From assembly GCF_027484705.1 (NCBI RefSeq), contig NZ_JAIXSL010000016.1, forward strand, positions 248,001-312,000: a stretch of DNA of 64,000 bases, in the 5' to 3' direction. Positions 8,217 through 16,117 of the stretch are shown here, in pieces. The notes beneath the pieces were generated by a model that saw only the letters and a list, made by a program, of their open reading frames with translations, did not search any database and had not been told where the DNA came from. The stretch comes from Flavobacterium sp. Its GTDB lineage: Bacteria > Bacteroidota > Bacteroidia > Flavobacteriales > Flavobacteriaceae. Every line of letters starts with the position of its first letter. The stretch's first letter is position 1. The position numbers were made by a program, and so were the translations under genes.

Positions 8217-10244
8217 TTACAACAACCCATTATATTTCCTCACAAACCATTCAGCAGCCAAACTAAGCGCCACCAAAACCAACAGCCAAACCCAGTCAAT
8301 CAATGGTGTTTTTTTGACAATCGCTTTCTCAATCGCTTTGTAAGACGTATTGTCGAGTAGACTTTTGATCAAAGTATCAACCTGATTCGGCATATAAACC
8401 TGACCTTGTGTTTGCGTCGCGAGTTGTTGGAGTTTGTTCAAATCCGGATTCACGAACTGCTTTTCAATATCGAAATCGAGAATTTCAAAGTAGCCGTTAT
8501 AAACTGTATTCGTGTTCAATTCCTTCACCGAAAAAGTATATTGACCTGCCGCAAGCCCGTCGAGATTGACTTTATAAGCATTGTTGCTTTTCAGCAAATC
8601 GTATTGTTTTACTTTTCTCGTATTCTTATTCGTCACGGAAATCGTCAAACGCGCTTTATCGTCGAGTTCGTAATTCTTATTGAAGAATTGCGCCGTAATC
8701 TCAATCGCATCGCCCGAATTGTAAAAGCTTTCGTGATTAACGACTAAAGATTTCTTCGAATTATTGGAAGCCAGATATTGAATGATCTTATCCACAAACA
8801 CATCAAATTGCTCATATGATTTGGTATCGATATGGCTTTGCAAGCGCCATTTCCAGATATTTTCACCCAACAAAAAAGCCGAACGTTTTCCCTGATTTTC
8901 CGCAAAAGCCAACAAAGGCGCATTAGTTTGTATATTCCTGATGCTCGAAGAAAGCAATACCGAAACATTGCTATTGGTAGTAACCGTTCCGAAAGCGTTT
9001 TGCAAAGGCGGAAATTGTTCAAAACTGATATTATCCAAAGCAAACAAATTGAACTGCGATTGGTATTGCGCCGAATAATCCTCGCGTTGCCCGCTCATTT
9101 TGAACACCAGATTGTTCTGCTGCTGGTTCAACAAAGCGAAATCTGTGCTGATTCCGGTAATGATAAAAGTGTTGATTCCAGCTAGCTTGTTGTTCTCGAA
9201 AAGCTGTTTGAAATTGCTCGATGGTTGGTATAAAATCAAAACATTATAATCGCTTAAAGATTTGATATCATTAGGTTTAACAATCGTTACTTTTCGCTGC
9301 GCATTACTTTCTATCGCGCGTTTTAAAGCACCGACATCGGGATGATTGATTTCCGTGACAATCGCAATATTCGTTTTCTGATCGATGATTTCAACCGCGA
9401 AATTCTTGGTATTGTTATAAGTATTTTTTTCCGTTTCACCAGAAGTTATCGAAGCCTTGAATATCTGTAATCCGACCTGATTCGCCGGAAGCAAAACATT
9501 CACAACCGCTGATTTCTTCGAAGGCGAAAAAGCAATCGTCTGTGTCGCTAAAGTCGAATTTCCCTGCGAGATCTTAAAATTCGCATTAAGGCTTTTCGTT
9601 CCCGAGTAATTCAAAAATACTTCCACCGGAAATTTATTCTTGTGAAACGCATATTTATTCACATTGAGCTGGCTTACTTTCAAATCCAGAAAAGTAGTCG
9701 TATCGCCCACCACTAAAGGATAAACTTTGTTCGTAGCATCAAAACTGTAAACGTAATCGTTACCGGTAGTTTGGTTTCCGTCACTAATCAAAACCGTTGG
9801 AAAAACCGCATTCTTGTATATGCTTTTGAGGTTCTTAGCAACTTCTTCAATGTTGGTCTGCTTTCCTTTAAAATCATACGTTTCTGAAGATTCGAACTCG
9901 TTGTCAAAACGATAAGACTGCAAGTCGAATTTGTCTTTCAAAGCCGAATTGGAAGCTAACTTCTGTTGCAGTTCCTTAACCGTCGCATCCACTTTCAAAT
10001 CTGTAATCGAACTCGAATTGTCCACCACAATCGGCAACGGCGTCTTAATAACTTCAAAAGTTTTCCGAGAAAGTATCGGATTGATCAGCAACAGCAACAC
10101 GCCGAAGACCGAAACAAAACGCAAAAAAGCCAAAATCCAGTACGTTCTTGTCCGGATTTTGACCTTGTAAAAATATTGGTAAAATGACAAACCCGCCGCT
10201 ATGAATAAAGACAGTAATAGCAATAAAATAGTGCTTGTAGTCAT
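8217..10244 (-). CDS. VWA-like membrane protein of unknown function
   Basis: The protein has 675 residues. The N-terminus has two hydrophobic helices (about 3-22 and 35-56), as in BatA-type and similar membrane proteins. A von Willebrand A-like segment follows, with a MIDAS-type DNSSS at residues 75-79 and VLISDGNQTTGND further on. The middle resembles Ig-like and glutamine-amidotransferase-like modules seen in large Bacteroidota VWA membrane proteins. A C-terminal helix (WVWLLVLVALSLAAEWFV) ends it. The bulk should face the periplasm. It converges with the HlyD gene and precedes fabG on its strand by 110 bases in reverse, with an A+T-rich inverted repeat between. The function is unknown; the fold assignment rests on motif reading only. 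Confidence 0.8.
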   Translation of the reverse strand: MTTSTILLLLLSLFIAAGLSFYQYFYKVKIRTRTYWILAFLRFVSVFGVLLLLINPILSRKTFEVIKTPLPIVVDNSSSITDLKVDATVKELQQKLASNSALKDKFDLQSYRFDNEFESSETYDFKGKQTNIEEVAKNLKSIYKNAVFPTVLISDGNQTTGNDYVYSFDATNKVYPLVVGDTTTFLDLKVSQLNVNKYAFHKNKFPVEVFLNYSGTKSLNANFKISQGNSTLATQTIAFSPSKKSAVVNVLLPANQVGLQIFKASITSGETEKNTYNNTKNFAVEIIDQKTNIAIVTEINHPDVGALKRAIESNAQRKVTIVKPNDIKSLSDYNVLILYQPSSNFKQLFENNKLAGINTFIITGISTDFALLNQQQNNLVFKMSGQREDYSAQYQSQFNLFALDNISFEQFPPLQNAFGTVTTNSNVSVLLSSSIRNIQTNAPLLAFAENQGKRSAFLLGENIWKWRLQSHIDTKSYEQFDVFVDKIIQYLASNNSKKSLVVNHESFYNSGDAIEITAQFFNKNYELDDKARLTISVTNKNTRKVKQYDLLKSNNAYKVNLDGLAAGQYTFSVKELNTNTVYNGYFEILDFDIEKQFVNPDLNKLQQLATQTQGQVYMPNQVDTLIKSLLDNTSYKAIEKAIVKKTPLIDWVWLLVLVALSLAAEWFVRKYNGLL

Positions 10245-10263
10245 GGATTATTTTGAATTATAT

Positions 10264-10349
10264 ATTTTGAATTTTGAATGATGACGTCTTAAATTGCTTC
10301 GCCAGTTCGCTCGCGCTCGTGTCAAAATTTAAAATTCATCATTTAAAAT
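10264..10349. repeat. A+T-rich inverted repeat between fabG and the VWA-like gene
   Basis: Modules of the type ATTTTGAATTTTGAATGATG (left, from 10264) recur in reverse complement on the right (10321-10349) as TCAAAATTTAAAATTCATC. A GC-rich centre contains TTCGCTCGCGCTCG. The match is imperfect and the modules are permuted. It may fold as a long hairpin between the two minus-strand genes and may reduce read-through, but there is no clear U-run. Confidence 0.5.
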
Positions 10350-10354
10350 AATTT

Positions 10355-11101
10355 CTATGTCAGCATGCCGCCGTCCACATTCATCACTTGTCCGGTCACG
10401 TAAGCGCTCATATCCGAAGCGAAGAACAAACACGCATTTGCTACATCTTCAGTAGTTCCGCCGCGTTTTAAAGGAATTCCGTCTCTCCAGCCCTGCACCA
10501 CATCTTCGTTGAGTTTGGCTGTCATTTCCGTTTCGATGAATCCCGGAGCAATCGCGTTGCAACGGATGTTTCTCGACCCAAGTTCCAAAGCCACTGATTT
10601 CGTAAAACCAATCACACCCGCTTTCGAAGCTGCGTAATTCGTTTGTCCAGCATTTCCTTTCACACCAACCACCGAACTCATATTGATGATAGAACCAGCT
10701 CGGTTTTTCAACATCGTTTTCTGAACCGCTTTGGTCATGTTGAACACCGATTTCAAATTCACATCAATCACTTTGTCAAAATCTTCTTCAGACATACGCA
10801 TCAGCAAATTGTCTTTAGTGATTCCGGCGTTGTTGATTAAAATATCAATCGTTCCGAATTCTGCCAAAACCGCATCCACAAAGGCTAGCGCTTCATTAAA
10901 ATCTGCTGCGTTCGATTGGTAACCTTTGGCTTTGATGCCTAAAGCGTTCAATTCGTTTTCCAATGCCTGTGCTGATTCTACAGATGAACTATAAGTGAAT
11001 GCTACGTTGGCGCCATGTTGGGCGAACACTTCTGCGATTCCTTTTCCGATGCCACGGCTGGCTCCGGTGATGATGGCTACTTTTCCTTCGAGTAATTTCA
11101 T
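10355..11101 (-). CDS. fabG: 3-oxoacyl-[acyl-carrier-protein] reductase FabG
   Basis: The protein has 248 residues, the usual FabG length. The Rossmann NADPH-binding motif TGASRGIGKG is at 12-21, NNAG at 90-93, and the short-chain dehydrogenase catalytic residues are Ser143, Tyr156 and Lys160 (YAASK). The C-terminus has ETEM and the family ending VTGQVMNVDGGM. It reduces 3-oxoacyl-ACP in the fatty-acid elongation cycle in the cytoplasm. The gene is divergent from the ECF sigma gene. A TATATTTG promoter-like box and one copy of the dispersed structured repeat lie in the 210-base gap, and that repeat would be transcribed as part of the fabG leader. The assignment is firm, although several FabG-like paralogues are usual in these genomes. 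Confidence 0.95.
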   Translation of the reverse strand: MKLLEGKVAIITGASRGIGKGIAEVFAQHGANVAFTYSSSVESAQALENELNALGIKAKGYQSNAADFNEALAFVDAVLAEFGTIDILINNAGITKDNLLMRMSEEDFDKVIDVNLKSVFNMTKAVQKTMLKNRAGSIINMSSVVGVKGNAGQTNYAASKAGVIGFTKSVALELGSRNIRCNAIAPGFIETEMTAKLNEDVVQGWRDGIPLKRGGTTEDVANACLFFASDMSAYVTGQVMNVDGGMLT

Positions 11102-11123
11102 ATCTTAATATTCTTTTTTTATT

Positions 11124-11202
11124 TAGAAGCTAATCCTGCTCTACACTCTCAATCTTTTGTTCTGAACCCCAGAACAAAAGGATTTCCGTTGCGATCAGGG
11201 CT
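11124..11202 (-). repeat. Dispersed structured intergenic element, copy A
   Basis: Read on the minus strand it starts AGCCCTGAT and ends CAGGATTAGCTTCT. The inner hairpin CTTTTGTTCTG / CAGAACAAAAG is perfect. The closing stem pairs CCTG with CAGG, whereas copy B uses CCCG with CGGG, a compensatory change. It lies between the fabG promoter-like box and the fabG start. Other copies are at 42267, 48708, 53732 and 57992. Confidence 0.75.
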
Positions 11203-11215
11203 ATTTTACGTGCGT

Positions 11216-11242
11216 CAAATATAGCACTATTTGTGGTTTCAA
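11216..11242 (-). promoter_or_regulatory. Candidate fabG promoter (Bacteroidota -33/-7 type)
   Basis: On the minus strand TATATTTG (11216-11223) matches the TAnnTTTG -7 consensus. TTG lies 16 bases upstream in a T-run (11240-11242). The spacing is slightly short. Transcription from here would include repeat copy A in the fabG 5' leader. Confidence 0.5.
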
Positions 11243-11311
11243 AAAAAATATCGACTGGCAATTACGTGATTTAAAAAATACATTTGAGCAAAAAAACGTT
11301 AATTTGCGGCC

Positions 11312-11860
11312 ATGATGCGCCATCCGATTGACTTCCAAAACATTTACAATCAATACCATATATTGGTGTACAATGTCGCATTGCATTACGTCCAGAATAT
11401 TGAAGACGCCGAAGAAATTACGCAAGATGTTTTCGTACAGGTTCACGGTTCGTTAGAAAAATTCCAGGAAAAATCTTCCGTCAAAACTTGGTTATATCGC
11501 ATCACGATCAACAAAAGCCTAGATTTCATCAAGCACAAAAACAGCAAGAAACGCCTTTTTATTTTCGGCAACAAAAGCCAGAATGAAGCTGAATATCTGA
11601 ACAGTTCGAACTTCGAGCATCCTGGAATTTTACTCGAAAACAAGGAAAAAGCCGCACAACTTTACGCGGTCATCAACGAATTGTCCGAAAACCAGAAAAC
11701 GGCATTTATCCTTTCCAAAATTGATGGCTTATCAAATCCCGAAATTGCAGCAATCATGCAACTCAGTGTTTCTTCCGTAGAATCGCTGATTTTCAGAGCC
11801 AAAGCTACATTGAAAGAAAAATTAGCAAAAAAATTCGAAGCATACCGCAAGAAAAAATAA
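11312..11860 (+). CDS. RNA polymerase ECF-type sigma factor
   Basis: The protein has 182 residues. Sigma region 2 contains DAEEITQDVFVQVHGSL and the tryptophan-bearing VKTWLYRITINKSLDFIKH. Region 4 contains LSENQKTAFILSKIDGLSNP and a helix-turn-helix (IAAIMQLSVSSVESLIFRAK). There is no region 1.1 or 3, as expected for group 4 (ECF) sigma factors. Two adjacent ATGs (11312 and 11315) could start it. The two genes behind it encode a one-helix membrane protein and a His-rich periplasmic protein, the layout of the CnrH-CnrY-CnrX metal-sensing set. I infer that it directs transcription of the downstream metal-handling genes, possibly including itself. The inducing signal is unknown. Confidence 0.92.
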   Translation: MMRHPIDFQNIYNQYHILVYNVALHYVQNIEDAEEITQDVFVQVHGSLEKFQEKSSVKTWLYRITINKSLDFIKHKNSKKRLFIFGNKSQNEAEYLNSSNFEHPGILLENKEKAAQLYAVINELSENQKTAFILSKIDGLSNPEIAAIMQLSVSSVESLIFRAKATLKEKLAKKFEAYRKKK

Positions 11861-11880
11861 CGAAACTCGTCTATAGCACT

Positions 11881-12144
11881 ATGGAACAAGAACAATGGAT
11901 CAACGAAGTATTGGAAAGCACAGCCGGCATGAAGCCTGCAATTCCTGATGCGCGCCTTTTCGCCAAAATCCAAAACAGCATCCAAACCGAAAATATCTCA
12001 ATGCGTTGGGTTTGGATGGCAGCGGCCACTTTACTCCTATTGGTGACACTTAATATTACTTTCGTGTTCTCAACATCCAAAAAAGAAAAAACAGCTACCG
12101 AAGTAATCGCCAACGATCTTTCAAAATCAAACCAACTCTACTAA
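11881..12144 (+). CDS. Small single-helix membrane protein, possible anti-sigma factor
   Basis: The protein has 87 residues. About 40 residues of soluble N-terminus (MEQEQWINEVLESTAG...) are followed by one transmembrane helix (WVWMAAATLLLLVTLNITFVF, about 41-61) and a short polar tail. I recognise no catalytic motif or zinc-binding HxxxCxxC. Its size, topology and position directly after an ECF sigma gene resemble CnrY-like anti-sigma proteins, which hold the sigma factor at the membrane through a short cytoplasmic segment. It starts 20 bases after the sigma gene and ends 1 base before the sensor-like gene. The anti-sigma role is inferred from context alone. Confidence 0.7.
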   Translation: MEQEQWINEVLESTAGMKPAIPDARLFAKIQNSIQTENISMRWVWMAAATLLLLVTLNITFVFSTSKKEKTATEVIANDLSKSNQLY

Positions 12145-12145
12145 A

Positions 12146-12622
12146 ATGAGCAAGACAAAACTTTTAACGATTGTGATTATCGTGCTGGTGTTACTCAATG
12201 TCGGCACGCTCGCGTTTCTAATATATAATGGTCCGATGCGTCACGGTTCGCACCATCATGGCGAAGGCCCAAAAAGACTGATTGTCGAAAAACTGCATTT
12301 TGATGGACAGCAAACGGTTCAATATGAAAAACTAATTCATTGGCACCGAAGCACGATTGATGCGCTCGATCAGAAGATTTTCGAAACCAAAAACCAGCTT
12401 TACGTTCAACTGTTAAAAACAAACGTTGATGCGAAAGTAGAAGATAGTTTAATCAACGCTATTGCCGGTTACCAAAAACAGATTGAGCAGACGCATTTCA
12501 AACATTTCCGGGATATTAAAACGATTTGCAAGCCCAATCAAATACAATATTATAATGAGTTGACCGAATCGTTGGCGGAATTGTTCTCCAAACCAAAACC
12601 ACCGAGAGCGCCACATGATTAG
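12146..12622 (+). CDS. CnrX/Spy-like periplasmic heavy-metal sensor protein
   Basis: The protein has 158 residues. An N-terminal membrane anchor (about 6-28, LLTIVIIVLVLLNVGTLAFLIY) is followed by a histidine-rich stretch (RHGSHHHGEG) and an all-helical periplasmic domain. Potential ligands sit in LIHWHRSTID and in QTHFKHFRDIKTICKPNQ. This is the heavy-metal-resistance / Spy-CpxP-like fold, in which CnrX binds metal and relieves sigma factor inhibition. It overlaps the MbnP-like gene by 8 bases, linking sensing and effector genes. Which metal it binds cannot be read from the sequence; the neighbours suggest copper. A periplasmic chaperone role like that of Spy is the alternative. Confidence 0.75.
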   Translation: MSKTKLLTIVIIVLVLLNVGTLAFLIYNGPMRHGSHHHGEGPKRLIVEKLHFDGQQTVQYEKLIHWHRSTIDALDQKIFETKNQLYVQLLKTNVDAKVEDSLINAIAGYQKQIEQTHFKHFRDIKTICKPNQIQYYNELTESLAELFSKPKPPRAPHD

Positions 12623-13304
12623 ATGGAAACTTGCCGCTTTGTTTTGCTTTCTTTTTTTCCTGCATGCATCAGCTCAGGAAAAGGATTCTTTGCGGTTGCA
12701 GTTTCATTTGAAGTTCGATAAGGCTTCGATTGTTCCTAATCAAAAATACATTTCAAAACAAAACGACACTTTGCAGCTTGAAACGTTTCGATTTTATGTG
12801 ACAGATATTGAAATACATTATGCCGACAATTCCAGCATAAAAACCAAAGGAAGTCATCTTGTAGATATTGAATTACCGGCGTCGCAAAAAATTACATTGG
12901 GTTTAAATCAAAAAAAAGAAATCAAATTCGTCAATTTTTCCATTGGCGTTGATAGTTTATCAAACGTTTCCGGCGCTTTATCAGGCGATTTAGATCCAGC
13001 GAAAGGCATGTATTGGGCGTGGCAAAGCGGTTACATCAATATGAAAGTCGAAGGTAAAAGTATGAGCTGCAAAACCAGAAAGAACCAGTTCCAGTTTCAT
13101 ATTGGCGGTTATTTGAAACCTAATAATGCGTTGCGCATCGTTACTTTAAACGCTCCGAAAAACAGCGCCACAATTGATGTCGACGTGAATGCAGCCGCTT
13201 TCTTTGCTGAAGTTCCGCTTTCAGAAACCAACAGCATCATGATTCCCGGAAAGCGCGCGATGCAGCTTGCAGATGTTGCGGTTAAAATGTTTAGCCTCGA
13301 ATGA
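12615..13304 (+). CDS. MbnP family copper-binding-type protein
   Basis: The protein has 229 residues with a clear signal peptide (LAALFCFLFFLHASAQ). The mature part begins LQFHLKFDKASIVPNQKYI and holds ETFRFYVTDIEI and GMYWAWQSGYINMKVEG (Trp134 and Trp136), which are characteristic of the MbnP family. In methanotrophs MbnP is a periplasmic copper-binding protein in which a tryptophan is oxidised to kynurenine by its partner MbnH. Here the next gene, overlapping by 4 bases, is a MauG/MbnH-like di-haem protein, so the pair is intact although no methanobactin genes are visible. Family membership is read from motifs. Copper binding and tryptophan modification are inferred from characterised relatives. 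Confidence 0.82.
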   Translation: MIRWKLAALFCFLFFLHASAQEKDSLRLQFHLKFDKASIVPNQKYISKQNDTLQLETFRFYVTDIEIHYADNSSIKTKGSHLVDIELPASQKITLGLNQKKEIKFVNFSIGVDSLSNVSGALSGDLDPAKGMYWAWQSGYINMKVEGKSMSCKTRKNQFQFHIGGYLKPNNALRIVTLNAPKNSATIDVDVNAAAFFAEVPLSETNSIMIPGKRAMQLADVAVKMFSLE

Positions 13305-14320
13305 AAATCCAGTATCAAAATAGTATTGTCTTTGTCGTAATCGTTTTTATTTGCGTGGCTTTTGCTGTCAAAAAAACGACGCCAATCTATTTTGAATCTC
13401 CAAAAAACTGGCCCAAACCGCATTACGATTTTTCTAATAATCCGATCACCGAAGAAGGTTTCCAATTGGGAAGGCATTTGTTTTACGACCCGATTATGTC
13501 GCGCGACAGCACGATTTCATGCGCGAGTTGCCATTTGCAATCCACAGGATTTACACACGTCGATCACGATTTAAGCCACGGTATAGATGGAAAAATCGGT
13601 ACGAGAAATTCCATGGCACTCATCAACCTTGCGTGGAAAAAAGATTTCCTTTGGGACGGCGGCGCGAATCATCTCGATGTGCAACCGCTGAATCCCATCA
13701 CGAGTCCTGTAGAAATGGACGAAACTTTAGAACATGTCGTGAGCAAACTTCAAAAAAGCGAAAAATACCAACACTTGTTCAGCGAAGCTTTCGGAACTTC
13801 AAAAATCACTGGGCAATTGACTTTAAAGGCTTTGTCGCAATTCATGTTGATGCTAACTTCGTCGAATTCCAAATACGACAAAGTGATGCGGCATGAGGAA
13901 AGTTTTTCGTCACAAGAACAAAACGGTTATAATTTGTTCAAACGAAATTGCGCTTCGTGCCATACAGAACCATTGTTTGCAAGCGATAAATTTGAAAACA
14001 ATGGCTTGTCAATCGATCCGACTTTGAATGATCTCGGGCGCATAAAAATCACCAACAAAGAAGAAGATTATCTGCGTTTTAAAGTACCCACTTTGCGCAA
14101 CGTCCAGTTTACGTTTCCGTATATGCACGATGGCAGATTTAAGACTTTGACGGAAGTTGTTAAACATTATAATTCGATCGAAAAAAATAATGGCATTCCG
14201 AAAGAACTTGCTGAACCGCTGCGTTTGTCCGATAACGACCGCGTCGATTTGGTGGCATTTATGAAAACCCTGACTGATACTGAGTTTTTATCGAACCCGA
14301 GATTTTCATTTCCGAAATAA
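13301..14320 (+). CDS. Di-haem cytochrome c peroxidase family protein (MauG/MbnH-like)
   Basis: The protein has 339 residues. An N-terminal export or anchor helix is followed by two c-type haem motifs: CASCH at 74-78 and CASCH at 217-221. Conserved family stretches include FDPIMSRD-like FYDPIMSRDSTISC, GTRNSMALINLAW, FLWDGGANHLDVQ, PITSPVEMDE and FKVPTLRNVQFTFPYMHDG. This is the bacterial di-haem peroxidase superfamily, which includes CcpA peroxidases, MauG and MbnH. Pairing with an MbnP-like gene (4-base overlap) favours the MbnH role, oxidising a tryptophan of MbnP, over simple peroxide removal. It should act in the periplasm. The choice between peroxidase and protein-modifying oxidase is inference. 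Confidence 0.88.
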   Translation: MKIQYQNSIVFVVIVFICVAFAVKKTTPIYFESPKNWPKPHYDFSNNPITEEGFQLGRHLFYDPIMSRDSTISCASCHLQSTGFTHVDHDLSHGIDGKIGTRNSMALINLAWKKDFLWDGGANHLDVQPLNPITSPVEMDETLEHVVSKLQKSEKYQHLFSEAFGTSKITGQLTLKALSQFMLMLTSSNSKYDKVMRHEESFSSQEQNGYNLFKRNCASCHTEPLFASDKFENNGLSIDPTLNDLGRIKITNKEEDYLRFKVPTLRNVQFTFPYMHDGRFKTLTEVVKHYNSIEKNNGIPKELAEPLRLSDNDRVDLVAFMKTLTDTEFLSNPRFSFPK

Positions 14321-14389
14321 TTTTATACCGCAGCGCACGAATCGAAAAAAACAATCGTCTAAAGCCTAACTAACACCTCCAAAAGCAAT

Positions 14390-16114
14390 ATGAAAATAAA
14401 CATTTCTTTAGTCAGTCTCTTATTAGTATCGTTTGTGTCAAAGGCGCAATACAATACTATGTCGATGCCCGAAGCCTTGTACGGCACAACATTCAACCTT
14501 AATATTCATGAAGCCACCAAGCAATTGGTAACCGGAAACCAGACGATTACCGGCGCTTTAAACAATGAGACTTTTTGGGGACCAACGCTTTTTATCAATA
14601 AAGGCGAGGAAGTGCATATGAACGTGACGAATAATTTAAACGAATCTACAACGGTGCACTGGCATGGTATGCATTTACCGGCTGTAATGGATGGCGGCCC
14701 GCATCAGATCATTCCTTCGGGAACGCTTTGGCAACCTTATTGGACGGTCATGAATCAGGCTTCTACGCTGTGGTATCATCCGCATTTGCATGAATCTACT
14801 CAAGCGCAAATGACCAAAGGTGTTGGCGGCTTTATCATTGTGAATGATCCTCAGGAAAGTGCCTTAGCTTTGCCACGGACTTATGGTGTTGACGATATCG
14901 TTTTGGCACTGACCAGCAGAAGTTATAATGCGACTACCAATACGTTTGTTACGCCACCAGCTTCGAATCGTGTTTATGGCGATTATATGCTAACCAACGG
15001 AACGCCGAAAGCGCAATACACTTTACCAAAACAATACGTGCGTTTGCGAATTTTGAATGCGGAAATAGAACGAGGCTACAATTTAGGATTCAGCGACAAC
15101 AGAACCTTTTACATCATTGCCAATGATGGCGGATTATTGAATGCTCCTGTAGCCATTACCGGAACCAATAGAGTAAAATTAATGGTTGGGGAACGCGTTG
15201 AAATCCTGGTCAATTTAGGAAACGATGCTATCGGTTCGAGTGTCGATTTGAAAGCTTATAATTCAGGATTGGCTTTAGGATTTCCGGGCGGAGAACCCAA
15301 CACTTCAGGGCAATTCGGAAGCTTGTTAAACAATACGGATTTTTCAGTATTGCATATAAATGTAGGAGCCACAACCACTACAACGGCGCCAATTACAGCC
15401 GTACCAACAACGTTAGCGACAAATACTTATTGGACGGCAACTGATGCTACGGTAAATCGAACCATTGCTGTCACGGGCGGTCAAGGACCAACGCCTTTCA
15501 GTTTAGACAACCATCCTTTCGTGTTGAACTACATCGATAAAACCTTAAACCTCAATGATGTCGAAAAATGGACCGTCACCAACAACGCAATTTTCGGGCA
15601 TTCGTTTCACGTTCATGATATTGAATTCAAGATTGTTGCGCGGAATGGTTCGGCCGCAAATGTTGGTGCGCACGAATCCGGCTGGAAAGATACTTTTTAT
15701 GTGCCTAGAAACGAATCGGTCACTTTCGTTGGAAAGTTTGATGATTTTGCCGATGCCGATGTCACGCATCCGTATATGTATCATTGTCATTTTGGGGGCC
15801 ACGAAGATGGTGGCATGATGGGGCAATTTATTGTTACAGCGCCATTGGCTAACGACACCTTCAGCAGCAGCAATGCGTTTACGCTGTTTCCCAATCCGAG
15901 CAATGAGACACTTTTTGTCGCTTTGAAAGATTCCAATACTGAAATCTATTATGTGACGATTACTACTATTACTGGTCGTGTCGTGATGATGCTTCCACAA
16001 CCGCAATGGCAAAACGGGATTGATATTTCTTCGCTAGAATCAGGAGTTTATGTGTTTCAAATGATGGATAAGAAAACCAAAAGTGTCAACACCCAAAAAT
16101 TCGTGAAGCAATAA
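14390..16114 (+). CDS. Multicopper oxidase with T9SS C-terminal sorting domain
   Basis: The protein has 574 residues with a signal peptide. Copper ligands are visible in VHWHGMH (His90, His92), WYHPHLH (His130, His132, His134), the C-terminal HSFHVHDIEF, and HPYMYHCHFGGHEDGGMM, which supplies the type 1 copper Cys, His and Met. All four copper-binding blocks of a laccase/CueO/bilirubin-oxidase-type enzyme are present. The last ~75 residues (FTLFPNPSNETLFVAL, ITGRVV, LESGVYVFQM) are a type A T9SS sorting domain, so the enzyme should be exported across the outer membrane. It lies 69 bases after the MbnH-like gene. Cuprous ion oxidation is a likely role given the neighbours, but the substrate is not determined by sequence. 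Confidence 0.92.
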   Translation: MKINISLVSLLLVSFVSKAQYNTMSMPEALYGTTFNLNIHEATKQLVTGNQTITGALNNETFWGPTLFINKGEEVHMNVTNNLNESTTVHWHGMHLPAVMDGGPHQIIPSGTLWQPYWTVMNQASTLWYHPHLHESTQAQMTKGVGGFIIVNDPQESALALPRTYGVDDIVLALTSRSYNATTNTFVTPPASNRVYGDYMLTNGTPKAQYTLPKQYVRLRILNAEIERGYNLGFSDNRTFYIIANDGGLLNAPVAITGTNRVKLMVGERVEILVNLGNDAIGSSVDLKAYNSGLALGFPGGEPNTSGQFGSLLNNTDFSVLHINVGATTTTTAPITAVPTTLATNTYWTATDATVNRTIAVTGGQGPTPFSLDNHPFVLNYIDKTLNLNDVEKWTVTNNAIFGHSFHVHDIEFKIVARNGSAANVGAHESGWKDTFYVPRNESVTFVGKFDDFADADVTHPYMYHCHFGGHEDGGMMGQFIVTAPLANDTFSSSNAFTLFPNPSNETLFVALKDSNTEIYYVTITTITGRVVMMLPQPQWQNGIDISSLESGVYVFQMMDKKTKSVNTQKFVKQ

Positions 16115-16117
16115 AAA

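Noticed and set aside
11283-11306. Standard promoter directly before the ECF sigma gene
   Set aside because: TTTG and TTAATTTG are only 12 bases apart and the second box lacks the A at position two, so it was not listed. An ECF-type self-promoter is possible but I could not identify it.
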